DNA of 63,574 nt, from positions 1 through 63,574 of the forward strand of contig NZ_JAPHPW010000025.1 in assembly GCF_026241515.1 (NCBI RefSeq), given 5' to 3'. A model generated the notes under the pieces. The model worked only from the letters and a program-made list of their open reading frames with translations, had not been told where the DNA came from and did no database searches. Origin of the DNA: Vibrio sp. 14G-20. GTDB taxonomy: Bacteria > Pseudomonadota > Gammaproteobacteria > Enterobacterales > Vibrionaceae. Positions within the stretch are counted from its first letter, which is position 1; each line of letters starts with the position of its first letter. Positions 43,308-52,394 of the stretch are shown here, one piece after another. A program made the translations under genes and the position numbers.

Positions 43308-45680
43308 ATGCAAAATAATACCCTATGGTTCAATGGCCTATCCATGGAAGATGTCGACAAAGTCGGCGGTAAGAACGCCTCACTGGGCGAGATGGTTTCT
43401 AACCTATCCAATGCTGGTGTTTCTGTACCTAATGGTTTTGCTACCACTTCGTATGCGTTTAACGACTTTCTTGACTATAAAGGTCTTGATGAGCGCATCC
43501 ACCAACTACTTGATGAACTTGATGTTGAAGACGTTGACGCACTGCGTAAGACAGGTGCAACGATTCGACAGTGGGTTCTAGACGCCCCCTTCCCAGAATC
43601 ACTAGAGCAAGACATCCGTGATAACTACCGTGAGCTAATCGAAGACAACGAAGAATTGTCTGTAGCTGTGCGTTCATCTGCAACTGCAGAAGACCTTCCA
43701 GATGCTTCTTTCGCAGGCCAGCAAGAGACCTTCCTTAACGTGAAAGGCATCGACGCTGTACTAGAAGCAACCAAGCACGTTTACGCTTCTCTGTTTAACG
43801 ACCGCGCTATCTCTTACCGTGTACACCAAGGCTTTGACCACCGCGGCATTTCATTGTCTGCGGGTATTCAACGCATGGTTCGTTCAGACAAAGCCTCTTC
43901 AGGTGTGATGTTCACGCTTGATACGGAATCAGGCTTCGACCAAGTGGTGTTCATCACTTCTTCTTGGGGTCTAGGCGAAATGGTTGTACAGGGCGCTGTG
44001 AACCCAGATGAGTTCTACGTTCACAAGCCAATGCTAGAAGCGGGTCACTACCCAATCGTTAAGAAGACGTTTGGTTCTAAGCTGATCAAGATGATCTACT
44101 CAACCAACCAAGAGATTGGCAAGCAAGTTGATATCATCGACACCGATACGCAAGAGCGTAACGAGTTCTCACTGAACGATGAAGAGATCAAAGAACTAGC
44201 AAAACAAGCGATGATCATCGAGAAGCACTACCAACGTCCGATGGATATTGAGTGGGCTAAAGATGGTATCGACGGCAAACTATACATTGTTCAAGCTCGC
44301 CCAGAGACAGTATGTTCTCAAAGCGACCAAAACGTTATCGAGCGTTACGAGCTAAACAACAAGGCCGATGTCTTGGTTGAAGGCCGTGCTATCGGTCAAC
44401 GTATCGGCTCTGGCCCAGTTCGTCTGGTTGATTCTCTAGACCAAATGTCACTGGTTCAAGAAGGCGACGTATTGGTAACAGACATGACAGACCCAGACTG
44501 GGAACCTGTGATGAAGAAAGCCTCTGCGATTGTCACTAACCGTGGCGGCCGTACTTGTCACGCAGCAATCATCGCTCGTGAACTAGGCATTCCTGCAATC
44601 GTTGGCTGTGGTATAGCGACAAGCAACCTGAATGACGGTGACACCGTGACAGTGTCATGTTCTGAAGGTGAAACTGGCTACGTTTACCAAGGCGAACTCG
44701 ACTTCGAGATCAAACGTTCTGAGGTTGATGAGTTACCAATGCTACCAACCAAAGTGATGATGAACGTGGGTAACCCAGATCGCGCATTCGACTTCGCACA
44801 GATTCCAAACGAAGGTGTTGGCCTTGCTCGTTTAGAGTTCATCATCAACAAGATGATCGGTATTCACCCGAAAGCCCTATTGAACTTCGATGCACAAACT
44901 GACGAGCTAAAAGCAGAAATCAGCGAACGCATTCGTGGCTACAAAGATCCAATCGATTTCTACGTAAGCAAGCTGACAGAAGGCATCGCGACTATCGCAT
45001 CTGCATTCTGGCCTAAGCGTGTAATCGTACGTATGTCTGACTTTAAGTCGAACGAATACAGCAACCTAGTCGGTGGAAAAACGTTTGAACCGCATGAAGA
45101 GAACCCAATGCTGGGCTTTCGTGGCGCATCTCGTTACATCTCACCAGTATTCGAAGACTGTTTCGAGCTAGAGACTCAAGCGATCAAGCGTGTTCGCAAC
45201 AAAATGGGTCTTAAGAACGTTGAAATCATGATCCCATTCGTTCGTACTCCAAGCGAAGCAGCATCGGTTATCGACATTCTGGCAAAATTCGACCTTCGCC
45301 GTGGCGACCAAGGTCTGAAAGTCATCATGATGTGTGAACTACCATCGAATGCAATTTTGGCTGAAGAGTTCTTGAAGTACTTCGATGGCTTCTCTATCGG
45401 TTCGAACGACATGACACAGCTGACACTTGGCCTAGACCGAGATTCAGGTGACGTGGCACACCTATTCGATGAGCGTAACCCTGCTGTGAAAGCGATGCTG
45501 AAAATGGCTATCGATGCGGCAACCAAAGCGGGTAAATACGTAGGCATTTGTGGTCAAGGCCCATCTGACCACGATGACTTAGCGGAATGGCTAATGGAAC
45601 AAGGCATCAGCTCTGTATCCCTAAACCCAGATACGGTTATCGATACATGGTTGAAGTTAGGCAACGTTGCTAGTAAGTAA
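43308..45680 (+). CDS. ppsA: Phosphoenolpyruvate synthase
   Basis: 790 residues, full length. ATP-grasp domain at the N-terminus (VGGKNASLGEMVSNLS, AVRSSATAEDLPDASFAGQQ), phosphohistidine swivel domain with GGRTCHAAIIAREL (catalytic His and regulatory Thr), and a PEP-binding barrel ending in SIGSNDMTQLTLGLDRDSG and CGQGPSDH. It converts pyruvate and ATP to PEP, AMP and phosphate for gluconeogenesis. TGGAGA precedes the ATG. Controlled by the divergent PpsR. Confidence 0.97.
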   Translation: MQNNTLWFNGLSMEDVDKVGGKNASLGEMVSNLSNAGVSVPNGFATTSYAFNDFLDYKGLDERIHQLLDELDVEDVDALRKTGATIRQWVLDAPFPESLEQDIRDNYRELIEDNEELSVAVRSSATAEDLPDASFAGQQETFLNVKGIDAVLEATKHVYASLFNDRAISYRVHQGFDHRGISLSAGIQRMVRSDKASSGVMFTLDTESGFDQVVFITSSWGLGEMVVQGAVNPDEFYVHKPMLEAGHYPIVKKTFGSKLIKMIYSTNQEIGKQVDIIDTDTQERNEFSLNDEEIKELAKQAMIIEKHYQRPMDIEWAKDGIDGKLYIVQARPETVCSQSDQNVIERYELNNKADVLVEGRAIGQRIGSGPVRLVDSLDQMSLVQEGDVLVTDMTDPDWEPVMKKASAIVTNRGGRTCHAAIIARELGIPAIVGCGIATSNLNDGDTVTVSCSEGETGYVYQGELDFEIKRSEVDELPMLPTKVMMNVGNPDRAFDFAQIPNEGVGLARLEFIINKMIGIHPKALLNFDAQTDELKAEISERIRGYKDPIDFYVSKLTEGIATIASAFWPKRVIVRMSDFKSNEYSNLVGGKTFEPHEENPMLGFRGASRYISPVFEDCFELETQAIKRVRNKMGLKNVEIMIPFVRTPSEAASVIDILAKFDLRRGDQGLKVIMMCELPSNAILAEEFLKYFDGFSIGSNDMTQLTLGLDRDSGDVAHLFDERNPAVKAMLKMAIDAATKAGKYVGICGQGPSDHDDLAEWLMEQGISSVSLNPDTVIDTWLKLGNVASK

Positions 45681-45703
45681 CCTTATCTAATCGAGATGCG
45701 AAC

Positions 45704-45731
45704 AAAGCCAGTCATTGCGACTGGCTTTTTT
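45704..45731 (+). terminator. Terminator after ppsA
   Basis: AAAGCCAGTC-ATTGC-GACTGGCTTT followed by TTT. Confidence 0.88.
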
Positions 45732-45765
45732 ATTTACTGTATTTCAATACAAGATATTGAGCACT

Positions 45766-46551
45766 TTAGAAGTAGTATCTAACGCCTACCCAAGCTTCCG
45801 TCTGCCACTCACTTGCCATAGACACACCGTTCACATCGATATCGCCTTTGGTGATGTCATAACGAGTATTCAACCACCAAGTACGAGCACTGTTCATTGG
45901 TACATTCAGTGACGTTTTCAACGAGAAGTTTTGCATGTTGATATCGCTGCCCGATAGGTCTTGCCACTCTGGCACCAAAGAAACATAAGCACCAGAATCA
46001 CCTAAGTGCTTCGCCGTGATCAGTCCAAGTGAATAACCCGTTAAGTCATCTTTAGACGAGTTCATAGCGGGAATTTCCATGCTGCCCGTCATCAAACCAG
46101 CTCTTGGAAAAACCAAGAAACCACCGGTATAAGCCGGATTGATCGCCACAACACCGCCGACCGACAACAAGTCATTTTTAATGCTTGTGCGTGTATTAAT
46201 GTAGTCTAACGACAGACCCACTTTAGGCGCGGCTTTAGTTCCAGTCTCGAAAACATGGAAATACTGGATTCGCGAGTTGCTGTATTCCGAACCAAAGTCG
46301 TTCGGATCGCGTTGTGATTCGTTATTATCATCAACAAAGGTCGCTTCTGCGAGTAACGCAAACTGCTGACCGTTGTCCATACCACCAGAAACCTGTCCCT
46401 GAAATTGAATATCAGAACTACCGCTCACCATCAGCGCAGTCTGTGTATAAACCTTAGTCACGTCTGCAGGGTCGATAACTCGCTCTGATTCGGCATAGAC
46501 CGGAATCGATAAACCTAAGCTCAATGGAATAATAAGGGCAAACTTTTTCAT
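45766..46551 (-). CDS. Putative outer-membrane beta-barrel protein, paralogue of 60474
   Basis: 261 residues with signal peptide MKKFALIIPLSLGLSIPVYA, many alternating hydrophobic strands and a C-terminal VGVRYYF, ending in an aromatic residue as outer-membrane barrels do. It shares several blocks with the protein at 60474-61217: DP(A/S)DV near the mature start, QYFHVF in the middle, PKV-x-x-SLD, VVAI-x-P, SLKTSL/TLKTSL and the aromatic end. Function unknown. It lies 66 bp after the serine hydrolase gene on the same strand, so they may be one operon controlled by the AraC protein at 48098. Confidence 0.75.
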   Translation of the reverse strand: MKKFALIIPLSLGLSIPVYAESERVIDPADVTKVYTQTALMVSGSSDIQFQGQVSGGMDNGQQFALLAEATFVDDNNESQRDPNDFGSEYSNSRIQYFHVFETGTKAAPKVGLSLDYINTRTSIKNDLLSVGGVVAINPAYTGGFLVFPRAGLMTGSMEIPAMNSSKDDLTGYSLGLITAKHLGDSGAYVSLVPEWQDLSGSDINMQNFSLKTSLNVPMNSARTWWLNTRYDITKGDIDVNGVSMASEWQTEAWVGVRYYF

Positions 46552-46617
46552 TATATCTCTCGAAAGTCGTTTGCTTCTTCCTTGAAGCTTGAAAGTCCTT
46601 CTCTCTCAAATGGGTTG

Positions 46618-48003
46618 TTATTTATCAGCAAGTAGTTTTGCAGCGGAGCGCATCAACGCAGGGCCTTTGTTCTCACCAAAGCCAGAGTGGTAAGGGTTGT
46701 TCGAGAACATCACGCCAACAAAATCACGCTCTGGGTCGATGTAAATGAACTGACCAAGGTTGCCACTTTTCGACATTGCACCGTCATTGAAGATGAAGTC
46801 GAATTGGTAAGCGTTGTAGTCCGCTTTTTCGTTGTAGGCATGCAGTGAGCTGCTCTCTTTGCTGGTACCGACAAAGGCTTTTGGATCGCCGCCGTTGCGA
46901 ATACGATCAATCACCGCTTGCGAGATAACCGGCTCGTCCGCTACCGCTGTCCAGCTTGGTGTAAACAGAGTGCCCCAGCGCGCCATGTCTTCGACTGTGG
47001 TCGACACCAAACCAACGGCGATCGCCATGCCATCAGGCGTTAGGTTAAATTCCATCGATTGGCGAGCATGTACTTTCGACCAAACACGATCTTCGAACAC
47101 TTGAGTCCATGTTTTGTTTTCGATGTTCTCCACCATTTTGGTCAGTACCATGGTGTTGATAGAGGCATAACGGAAATGGTCGCCCGCTTTCTCGCCTTCG
47201 ATCTTCTGAGCGCCTTTAGCCACATTCATCCATGTTTCCACTTCACCTGTTTTGGCTCTTGGCGAGTTGAATGAAGCAGCAAAGAAACGTACAACGTCAG
47301 AATCTGGGTTTAAGATCGATTCAAGCGTCTCTTCGTTATCAAGCGCGGTAGACATATTGAGCACCTGATGTACCGTGATATCTTCCCAGTTCGTGCCTTT
47401 CAGTTCTGGAACATAGTGAGTGATGCTTTTCTCTGGGTCGACTTTGCCCTCTTCCACCAGCATCGCGACGACCGTACCAACCGTAGTTTTAGCCGTTGAA
47501 GCCCAAACGTGACTGTCTGTCGGACTCATACCCGGATACGCTTCGTAAACAATCTCACCTTTGTGAATTAGCATGAAACCTTGGGTTCTGAACTGTTCGT
47601 CAGCAAGGTATTCCGCCATTGTCAGCTCACCTTTGGTGTCTGTTTCAACCTTTAGCTTGGCAAGGCGTGGATCAATGTTTTTAACCAGTGGCTTGTAATT
47701 CTCGCTCGGTGCAGCAAACGCCGTTGGCATGAACTCACTCATGTGCAAGTTGTAGTAAACACTGTGGTCACCACCCATTTGCCAATGGAAGTTATTGAAG
47801 TTTTCTCGTGCTGAAGCAACAAAAGCGGGGGTAAAAGATTGTTGAGCATCTTTCACCGTAAGGGTCACCGCAGCGCCTTCGACTTTCAGTGCTGCTTCAA
47901 CTGGGTTCTCTGCAAAAGCCATGTCTGCAAAGGCAAGTGATGACACAGCAAGCGATGAAATCGTCAGCGACGAGATAATTAGGGCAAGGGGCTTAAGTTT
48001 CAT
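46618..48003 (-). CDS. Secreted class C beta-lactamase-fold serine hydrolase
   Basis: 461 residues from ATG 48003, supported by AGGAGAAG just upstream; an earlier TTG/ATG frame start lacks a site. A signal peptide ends near AFA at residues 29-31. The SxxK motif is in ASTAKT, the second motif is RYASIN, and SKSGNLGQFIYID near the C-terminus replaces the KTG box, a pattern seen in 6-aminohexanoate-dimer-hydrolase-like and esterase members. Substrate unknown: amide, ester or D-peptide. Divergent AraC regulator at 48098. Confidence 0.88.
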   Translation of the reverse strand: MKLKPLALIISSLTISSLAVSSLAFADMAFAENPVEAALKVEGAAVTLTVKDAQQSFTPAFVASARENFNNFHWQMGGDHSVYYNLHMSEFMPTAFAAPSENYKPLVKNIDPRLAKLKVETDTKGELTMAEYLADEQFRTQGFMLIHKGEIVYEAYPGMSPTDSHVWASTAKTTVGTVVAMLVEEGKVDPEKSITHYVPELKGTNWEDITVHQVLNMSTALDNEETLESILNPDSDVVRFFAASFNSPRAKTGEVETWMNVAKGAQKIEGEKAGDHFRYASINTMVLTKMVENIENKTWTQVFEDRVWSKVHARQSMEFNLTPDGMAIAVGLVSTTVEDMARWGTLFTPSWTAVADEPVISQAVIDRIRNGGDPKAFVGTSKESSSLHAYNEKADYNAYQFDFIFNDGAMSKSGNLGQFIYIDPERDFVGVMFSNNPYHSGFGENKGPALMRSAAKLLADK

Positions 48004-48097
48004 ATTCTTCTCCTCATTTGGGTTGGAAGAAGTATATGGAGTTGCGCTATACTTAATTAGGTCATTTGGTGACATTTAGAGGCAAACTCAGAAAGCT

Positions 48098-49102
48098 ATG
48101 AAAACTAAGAAAGCATCATCGAACACCACCAACATTTTGCTGAGCTCTACCAGTAACATCGCGCCCTATATTCAATACTGTGAAAAACGGTCACTAGACT
48201 GGAGCTCGGTTGCTATCGAATGTGGACTGCCCATTGAGCTAACACACTCCAACCAGTGGCTACCGACTCAAGACTTGATTCGCTTTATTCATGGCTTGGA
48301 GAGTAAGTTTGGTTATTCGATTGGGATTGAGGTTGGTCGTAAAGCGTCTCTAGAACAATTGTCGCCAGAGTTAAGCCGAAAGATTGACCAATGCACATCA
48401 CTTGAGCAGGCAATACGTTGTTTGATTACTGAGATCTCTACCTTGAGTAATCACGTCACCATGTGGACAGAGAAACGAGATGGGATGTGGTGGCTATGTC
48501 ATCGCAGTTGCTATCACCCTTCTACCGCGGGTTTTGAACAATCTGAATGGTTTCGCACGCTAACTGTAATTAGCTTGTGTCGTAAATTCATCGAGAGCAT
48601 ATGGCAGCCATCACACGCGAAGCTCATCTCGACAAACAACCGTGAGCGCAAGTTACCCAAACATTTCTTTAATTCGGATATTCAGTTTGAACAGCAATAT
48701 GGCGCGATCACCATTCCCTTACCCGATGGGTATCGTGCTATCTCTGAGCAAGACACGAGTCAAGATTGGCATCAAGCCGTCCAAGCCTTGATTAACACGT
48801 ATGCGACCTTGCCGTGGTTCAACATTGAGTGGTTTGCGACCATGCTCGGTATGACCAAGCGGACACTGCAACGCAACCTTAAGAGTAAGAACATCTTGTT
48901 TAAAGATGCTAAAGAACAAGTGCGGGAGATTAAAGCGAAGCAACTTCTAGAAGAAACCGATCTCTCTGTACAAGAGATAAGCTGGCAGCTGGGTTACAGT
49001 GATTTGAGTAACTTTAACCGCGCCTTTAAAGGCTGGACTGGCATCACGGCACCAAGTTACCGGAGTCGAAATAAAAAAGTCCGGTCAAATAACCGGACTT
49101 AA
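48098..49102 (+). CDS. AraC family regulator (OruR/ArgR-like N-domain)
   Basis: 334 residues. The N-terminal arabinose-binding-type domain contains FIHGLESKFGYSIGIEVG and a central EISTLSNHVTMWTEKRDGMWW. The C-terminal HTH has WFATMLGMTKRTLQRNLKSK and SVQEISWQLGYSDLSNFNRAF. Such proteins often activate an adjacent catabolic or hydrolase gene when bound to ligand. The divergent serine hydrolase 94 bp away is the obvious target. Its last codons overlap a hairpin that works as terminator for the converging gene. Confidence 0.9.
   Translation: MKTKKASSNTTNILLSSTSNIAPYIQYCEKRSLDWSSVAIECGLPIELTHSNQWLPTQDLIRFIHGLESKFGYSIGIEVGRKASLEQLSPELSRKIDQCTSLEQAIRCLITEISTLSNHVTMWTEKRDGMWWLCHRSCYHPSTAGFEQSEWFRTLTVISLCRKFIESIWQPSHAKLISTNNRERKLPKHFFNSDIQFEQQYGAITIPLPDGYRAISEQDTSQDWHQAVQALINTYATLPWFNIEWFATMLGMTKRTLQRNLKSKNILFKDAKEQVREIKAKQLLEETDLSVQEISWQLGYSDLSNFNRAFKGWTGITAPSYRSRNKKVRSNNRT
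49071..49100 (-). terminator. Terminator for the RelA/SpoT-like gene, inside the araC 3' end
   Basis: AAGTCCGGT and ACCGGACTT (49077-49085/49092-49100) are perfect complements; on the minus strand they are followed by a T6 run (49075-49080). The stem lies within the last codons of the AraC gene and includes part of its stop. Confidence 0.75.
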
Positions 49103-49125
49103 TCGCAGATCTCAATATCGCTTCA

Positions 49126-50151
49126 TCACTCTAATAGAGCTCTCGCGTTATCGCCCTGCTCGTAGATATAGAGGCTGACGCGAGACAGTATGGTTATCTC
49201 TTCCATGCTGACTTGAAGTGAGTTCTGCCCTCTTCCTAGATTCGCTCTTAGGCGGTTAACGAGTTGTTGAACTGCCTGCAAATCATCTCTCGCTTTTGGC
49301 ACGCGAGTATTCATAAAGGTGAACCACTTTTCACTCATGTTACGACTTATCTTGGCGAGCACTTCGCTGTTAGTAATGGTAAATGCTTTATCAAGGTTGC
49401 CTCCGTCGCGAAGGATGTCATAGATGATGTGGCCGTTCTTCTTCGCCACCATCATGTTCTTGGTATTGAGTTGCAGCTCGCCAATGTGTCCATTGGCCAT
49501 CTTTAAGAAGAACTTAATGTCTTTGTAGCCAGCGTCAGTTGCACCACAGTTAAATTTAGCGTTGTCGCCTTGGCTAGTACCATAACGATCTTTCATCGCA
49601 GATTGGTGATGTTTCAGTTCAACAAACTCTTTGGTCAGAATGATCATCGCTTTGGCAATGATCATATCTTCCATCGTCTCAAATACGATAGTCATACGGG
49701 CTGCATCTTTCAGATCACCAATATCGTAATGACGTTTACGATTGGTTATCTTGTCTAGCGCACCATGGAAGTCTTTTACACCTAAATAAGCACCGGGTGG
49801 TTGTTTGAGTGTTCCGTTACACACCGAAGCCACCTTAACAGCAAACTCTCTGAGCGCCTCTTGCGCTTCAACCGTTTCCATAAACATCATGAAGAGCTGC
49901 TTCTTCTTGAGCGTGGCGTTGGCGACCTGATTTCGAGAGCCAAAATCGAGATTCCCGTTTGCTAGCTTCTGACTCGATGTTTCATCCAGATAGTTATGGA
50001 TCTTCTCTTTCTGAGTCATTATGTCGAGAATCACCTGATCTTGCTTTTTATTGGCGTCATTCAGGTAATCGAAGTTTTCGACCTTCTGTTTTAGAGCTTG
50101 TAACTTCTGTTGGTAATCTTTGACGTTAACTAAGCGAAAGCCCTGCGACAT
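49126..50151 (-). CDS. RelA/SpoT-fold protein with N-terminal coiled coil
   Basis: 341 residues. An N-terminal 70-residue helical region (DYQQKLQALKQKVENFDYLN) precedes a domain with the RelA/SpoT nucleotidyltransferase pattern: RHYDIGDLKDAARMTIVFET (metal Asp), then DAGYKDIKFFL, then GELQLNTKNMMVAKK with the catalytic-type Glu, then GHIIYDILRDGG. This resembles the small RelA/SpoT-like domains found in toxins and polymorphic effectors more than housekeeping RelA or SpoT: there is no HD, TGS or ACT domain. It may transfer pyrophosphate to a nucleotide or tRNA, or be inactive. The start ATG 50151 overlaps a 36-codon ORF by 22 bases. Confidence 0.75.
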   Translation of the reverse strand: MSQGFRLVNVKDYQQKLQALKQKVENFDYLNDANKKQDQVILDIMTQKEKIHNYLDETSSQKLANGNLDFGSRNQVANATLKKKQLFMMFMETVEAQEALREFAVKVASVCNGTLKQPPGAYLGVKDFHGALDKITNRKRHYDIGDLKDAARMTIVFETMEDMIIAKAMIILTKEFVELKHHQSAMKDRYGTSQGDNAKFNCGATDAGYKDIKFFLKMANGHIGELQLNTKNMMVAKKNGHIIYDILRDGGNLDKAFTITNSEVLAKISRNMSEKWFTFMNTRVPKARDDLQAVQQLVNRLRANLGRGQNSLQVSMEEITILSRVSLYIYEQGDNARALLE

Positions 50152-50240
50152 GATGCCTGCTGGTTTATTTTAGCGAGTACCTTCGCTTTGTTCTTCCTAA
50201 CTTGCTCTTGGCTGATCTGAATTTCTTCTGTTGTCGGCAT
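50130..50240 (-). CDS. 36-residue ORF overlapping the start of the RelA/SpoT-like gene
   Basis: MPTTEEIQISQEQVRKNKAK is the start of a 36-residue frame preceded by GAGGGA nine bases upstream, a better ribosome site than the downstream gene has. Its last seven codons overlap the RelA/SpoT-like start in another frame, so translation of the two would be coupled. It could be a leader peptide or a small antitoxin-like partner; it has no recognisable domain. Confidence 0.45.
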   Translation of the reverse strand: MPTTEEIQISQEQVRKNKAKVLAKINQQASCRRAFA

Positions 50241-50560
50241 ATTTAGGTTCCCTCTCTAATATGCAGTTAAATTTGTGCTTGCTGACTCGCAATTCTTTTC
50301 CCTACAACGATATTAGTTTATGGATTTGATAATTACATTAAGCAACAACGATAACCCTATAAAATAAATAAGGTTTGAGAGGTAGTTCCATAAAGTCAAA
50401 GCAAAGAATGCTCTAACTCAACTGAACTCTGAGTTAAGGAATATACCGAGATCCGGTAACAATTATTGGTATCGAGCTGACCTTACGTTATCCTTTACGC
50501 AATTCTTCACAGACAGGCTTTCCCTACAGTGAACCTATCTTCAAGACCAATAAGACAGAT
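50241..50560. other. 320-bp divergent promoter region
   Basis: Between the RelA/SpoT-like bicistron and the MATE gene. It contains TAACTCA...TGAGTTA (50414-50436, nine-base loop). No ORF is visible. Confidence 0.4.
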
Positions 50561-51895
50561 ATGAATTCTACTACTGCAACTCCCTCGCCTTCCCTTGGCC
50601 GACAACTCTATACCATGACATGGCCAATGCTGTTTGGGGTGCTTTCCCTGATGAGCTTCCAACTTGTAGACAGTGCCTTCATTGGTCAGCTCGGCGTTCT
50701 GCCGCTTGCTGTTCAAGGTTTCACGCTTCCAATACAGATGATCATCATTGGTATTCAGGTTGGGTTAGGCATTGCAACCACGGCTGTCATTGCGAGAGCC
50801 ATTGGTGCCAATGAGAAACGTTACGCTAAACAACTGGGCGGGTTAGTGATTGCGATGGGCAGTGTGAGTGTCGCGCTTTTCTCGGTCATCATCTATCTGC
50901 TTCGTGGACCTATTTTACAGCTGCTCGATGCGCCGCCGACTGTATTGCCGATAATTGATTCTTACTGGATCTATTGGCTAGTCAGCTCTTGGACGGGTGC
51001 TCTGCTCTACTTCTTTTACAGCGTGTGTCGTGCCAACGGTAATACCATGCTACCCGGTTCAATGATGATCGCGACTAGCATCATCAACTTGATATTGGAC
51101 CCAATCTTCATCTTTACGCTCGACATGGGTATCAACGGCGCAGCGATTGCGACTATCTTGGCGTTCGGTGCAGGCATCTTTATCGTGGCTCCCAAAGTGA
51201 CCAAGAAGCATTGGATGACATTCGATTGGAACGACCTTGATATTGGCAAGAGCATTCGCTCTATCGGCAATATCATGGGCCCAGCGATGATCAGTCAACT
51301 TCTGCCGCCAGTCTCTTCTATGTTAGCGACTAAGCTGCTTGCGAGTTATGGCACTGCAGCCGTTGCAGCTTGGGCTTTAGGGTCTCGTTTTGAATTCTTC
51401 TCCATTGTGGCTGTGCTAGCGCTAACGATGTCGATGCCACCTATGATTGGTCGCATGTTGGGTGAAAAGAATCTTGGAAACATACGCAGTCTTGTGAAGA
51501 TTGCCGTTACCTTCGTGTTAGGTTTCCAACTGGTCATCGCATTAGTGACTTGGTCATTCTCTGGCGGGTTAGCGAATCTCATGACCAGTGACAACGAAGT
51601 ATCAACGATTCTGAACTATCACCTACTGATCGTACCAATCAGCTTAGGGCCTTTGGGTATCTGTATGCTGATGGTTTCGATTTCTAACGCTTTGGGCAAG
51701 TCTTACACCGCATTAACGATCTCTGCACTGCGCCTGTTCGCTTTCTTCTTGCCTTGCTTGTGGGTTGGCTCTCAACTTGCAGGAATTGAAGGCCTGTTCT
51801 GGGGTGCGATGGTAGGTAATGTACTTGCCGGTACCTGTGCATGGTTTATGTACCGACGCGCGCTTGGACAAGTAGAGGCTAAGCTAGCCAGCTAA
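50561..51895 (+). CDS. MATE family multidrug exporter
   Basis: 444 residues with 12 helices in two MatE halves. SFQLVDSAFIGQLGVLPLA, NLILDPIFIFTLDMGINGAA and PMIGRMLGEKNLGN are typical of NorM/DinF-type pumps, coupled to Na+ or H+. It exports cationic drugs or toxic metabolites; the substrate is unknown. The start is ATG 50561. A 12-bp terminator follows at 51919-51947. Confidence 0.93.
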   Translation: MNSTTATPSPSLGRQLYTMTWPMLFGVLSLMSFQLVDSAFIGQLGVLPLAVQGFTLPIQMIIIGIQVGLGIATTAVIARAIGANEKRYAKQLGGLVIAMGSVSVALFSVIIYLLRGPILQLLDAPPTVLPIIDSYWIYWLVSSWTGALLYFFYSVCRANGNTMLPGSMMIATSIINLILDPIFIFTLDMGINGAAIATILAFGAGIFIVAPKVTKKHWMTFDWNDLDIGKSIRSIGNIMGPAMISQLLPPVSSMLATKLLASYGTAAVAAWALGSRFEFFSIVAVLALTMSMPPMIGRMLGEKNLGNIRSLVKIAVTFVLGFQLVIALVTWSFSGGLANLMTSDNEVSTILNYHLLIVPISLGPLGICMLMVSISNALGKSYTALTISALRLFAFFLPCLWVGSQLAGIEGLFWGAMVGNVLAGTCAWFMYRRALGQVEAKLAS

Positions 51896-51918
51896 TCCGT
51901 TATTAAATTAGAAAGAAC

Positions 51919-51947
51919 AAAAAAGCAGCCACTTAGGCTGCTTTTTT
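51919..51947. terminator. Terminator after the MATE gene
   Basis: AAAAAAGCAGCC-ACTTA-GGCTGCTTTTTT, perfect 12-bp stem and usable in both directions. Confidence 0.92.
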
Positions 51948-52309
51948 AGTTATCTAAGTTCTGATTTACGATCCTTCCGCTGACTATCCTCTGTTAATGA
52001 AGTCCCTTCGATTAAGCCTTCCTTACCACCAAAAAAAGAATACCGACTGGTCATCATTTTAGTCTCAGAATTGCTAGCTAGATTTCCTTACATAAGAAAC
52101 ATCAATTGAGCCGATTTTTATGCCTTCTTAGAACTTGTCCTAGATCATTAAAGTATTCGAAAACGTAGCCTGTGGTTTTAAATATGTAAACTTTGATGGA
52201 GTTTAAGAAATTAAACCATATCGAAGATGGTTTGGTGATCCTGTTCAAATTACGCTCTTAATTTAAGTTAAATTTTCGTTATTTGTTGATGTTTTGAACG
52301 TTATTTACG

Positions 52310-52387
52310 GTTTACAGAAGTTTACTGCATCTTGTTCAAATACCACCAAAGGAGTAGATTTCAGTCATTGAGTTCAAAAATGTAAAC
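52310..52387 (+). promoter_or_regulatory. GTTTAC operator repeats before the YheO-type regulator
   Basis: GTTTAC at 52310-52315 and 52320-52325 are spaced exactly 10 bp (one helical turn), and an inverted GTAAAC lies at 52382-52387, eight bases before the ATG. A further GTAAAC is at 52186. The set could bind the autogenous regulator. Confidence 0.45.
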
Positions 52388-52394
52388 CGAAATC

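Larger units (their letters stand above)
51896..52394. other. About 500-bp region: MATE terminator and a GTTTAC operator cluster
   Basis: The first 50 bp are a terminator. The last 210 bp before the YheO-type regulator contain GTAAAC at 52186 and 52382 and GTTTAC at 52310 and 52320. Nothing recognised in 51950-52180. Confidence 0.5.
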
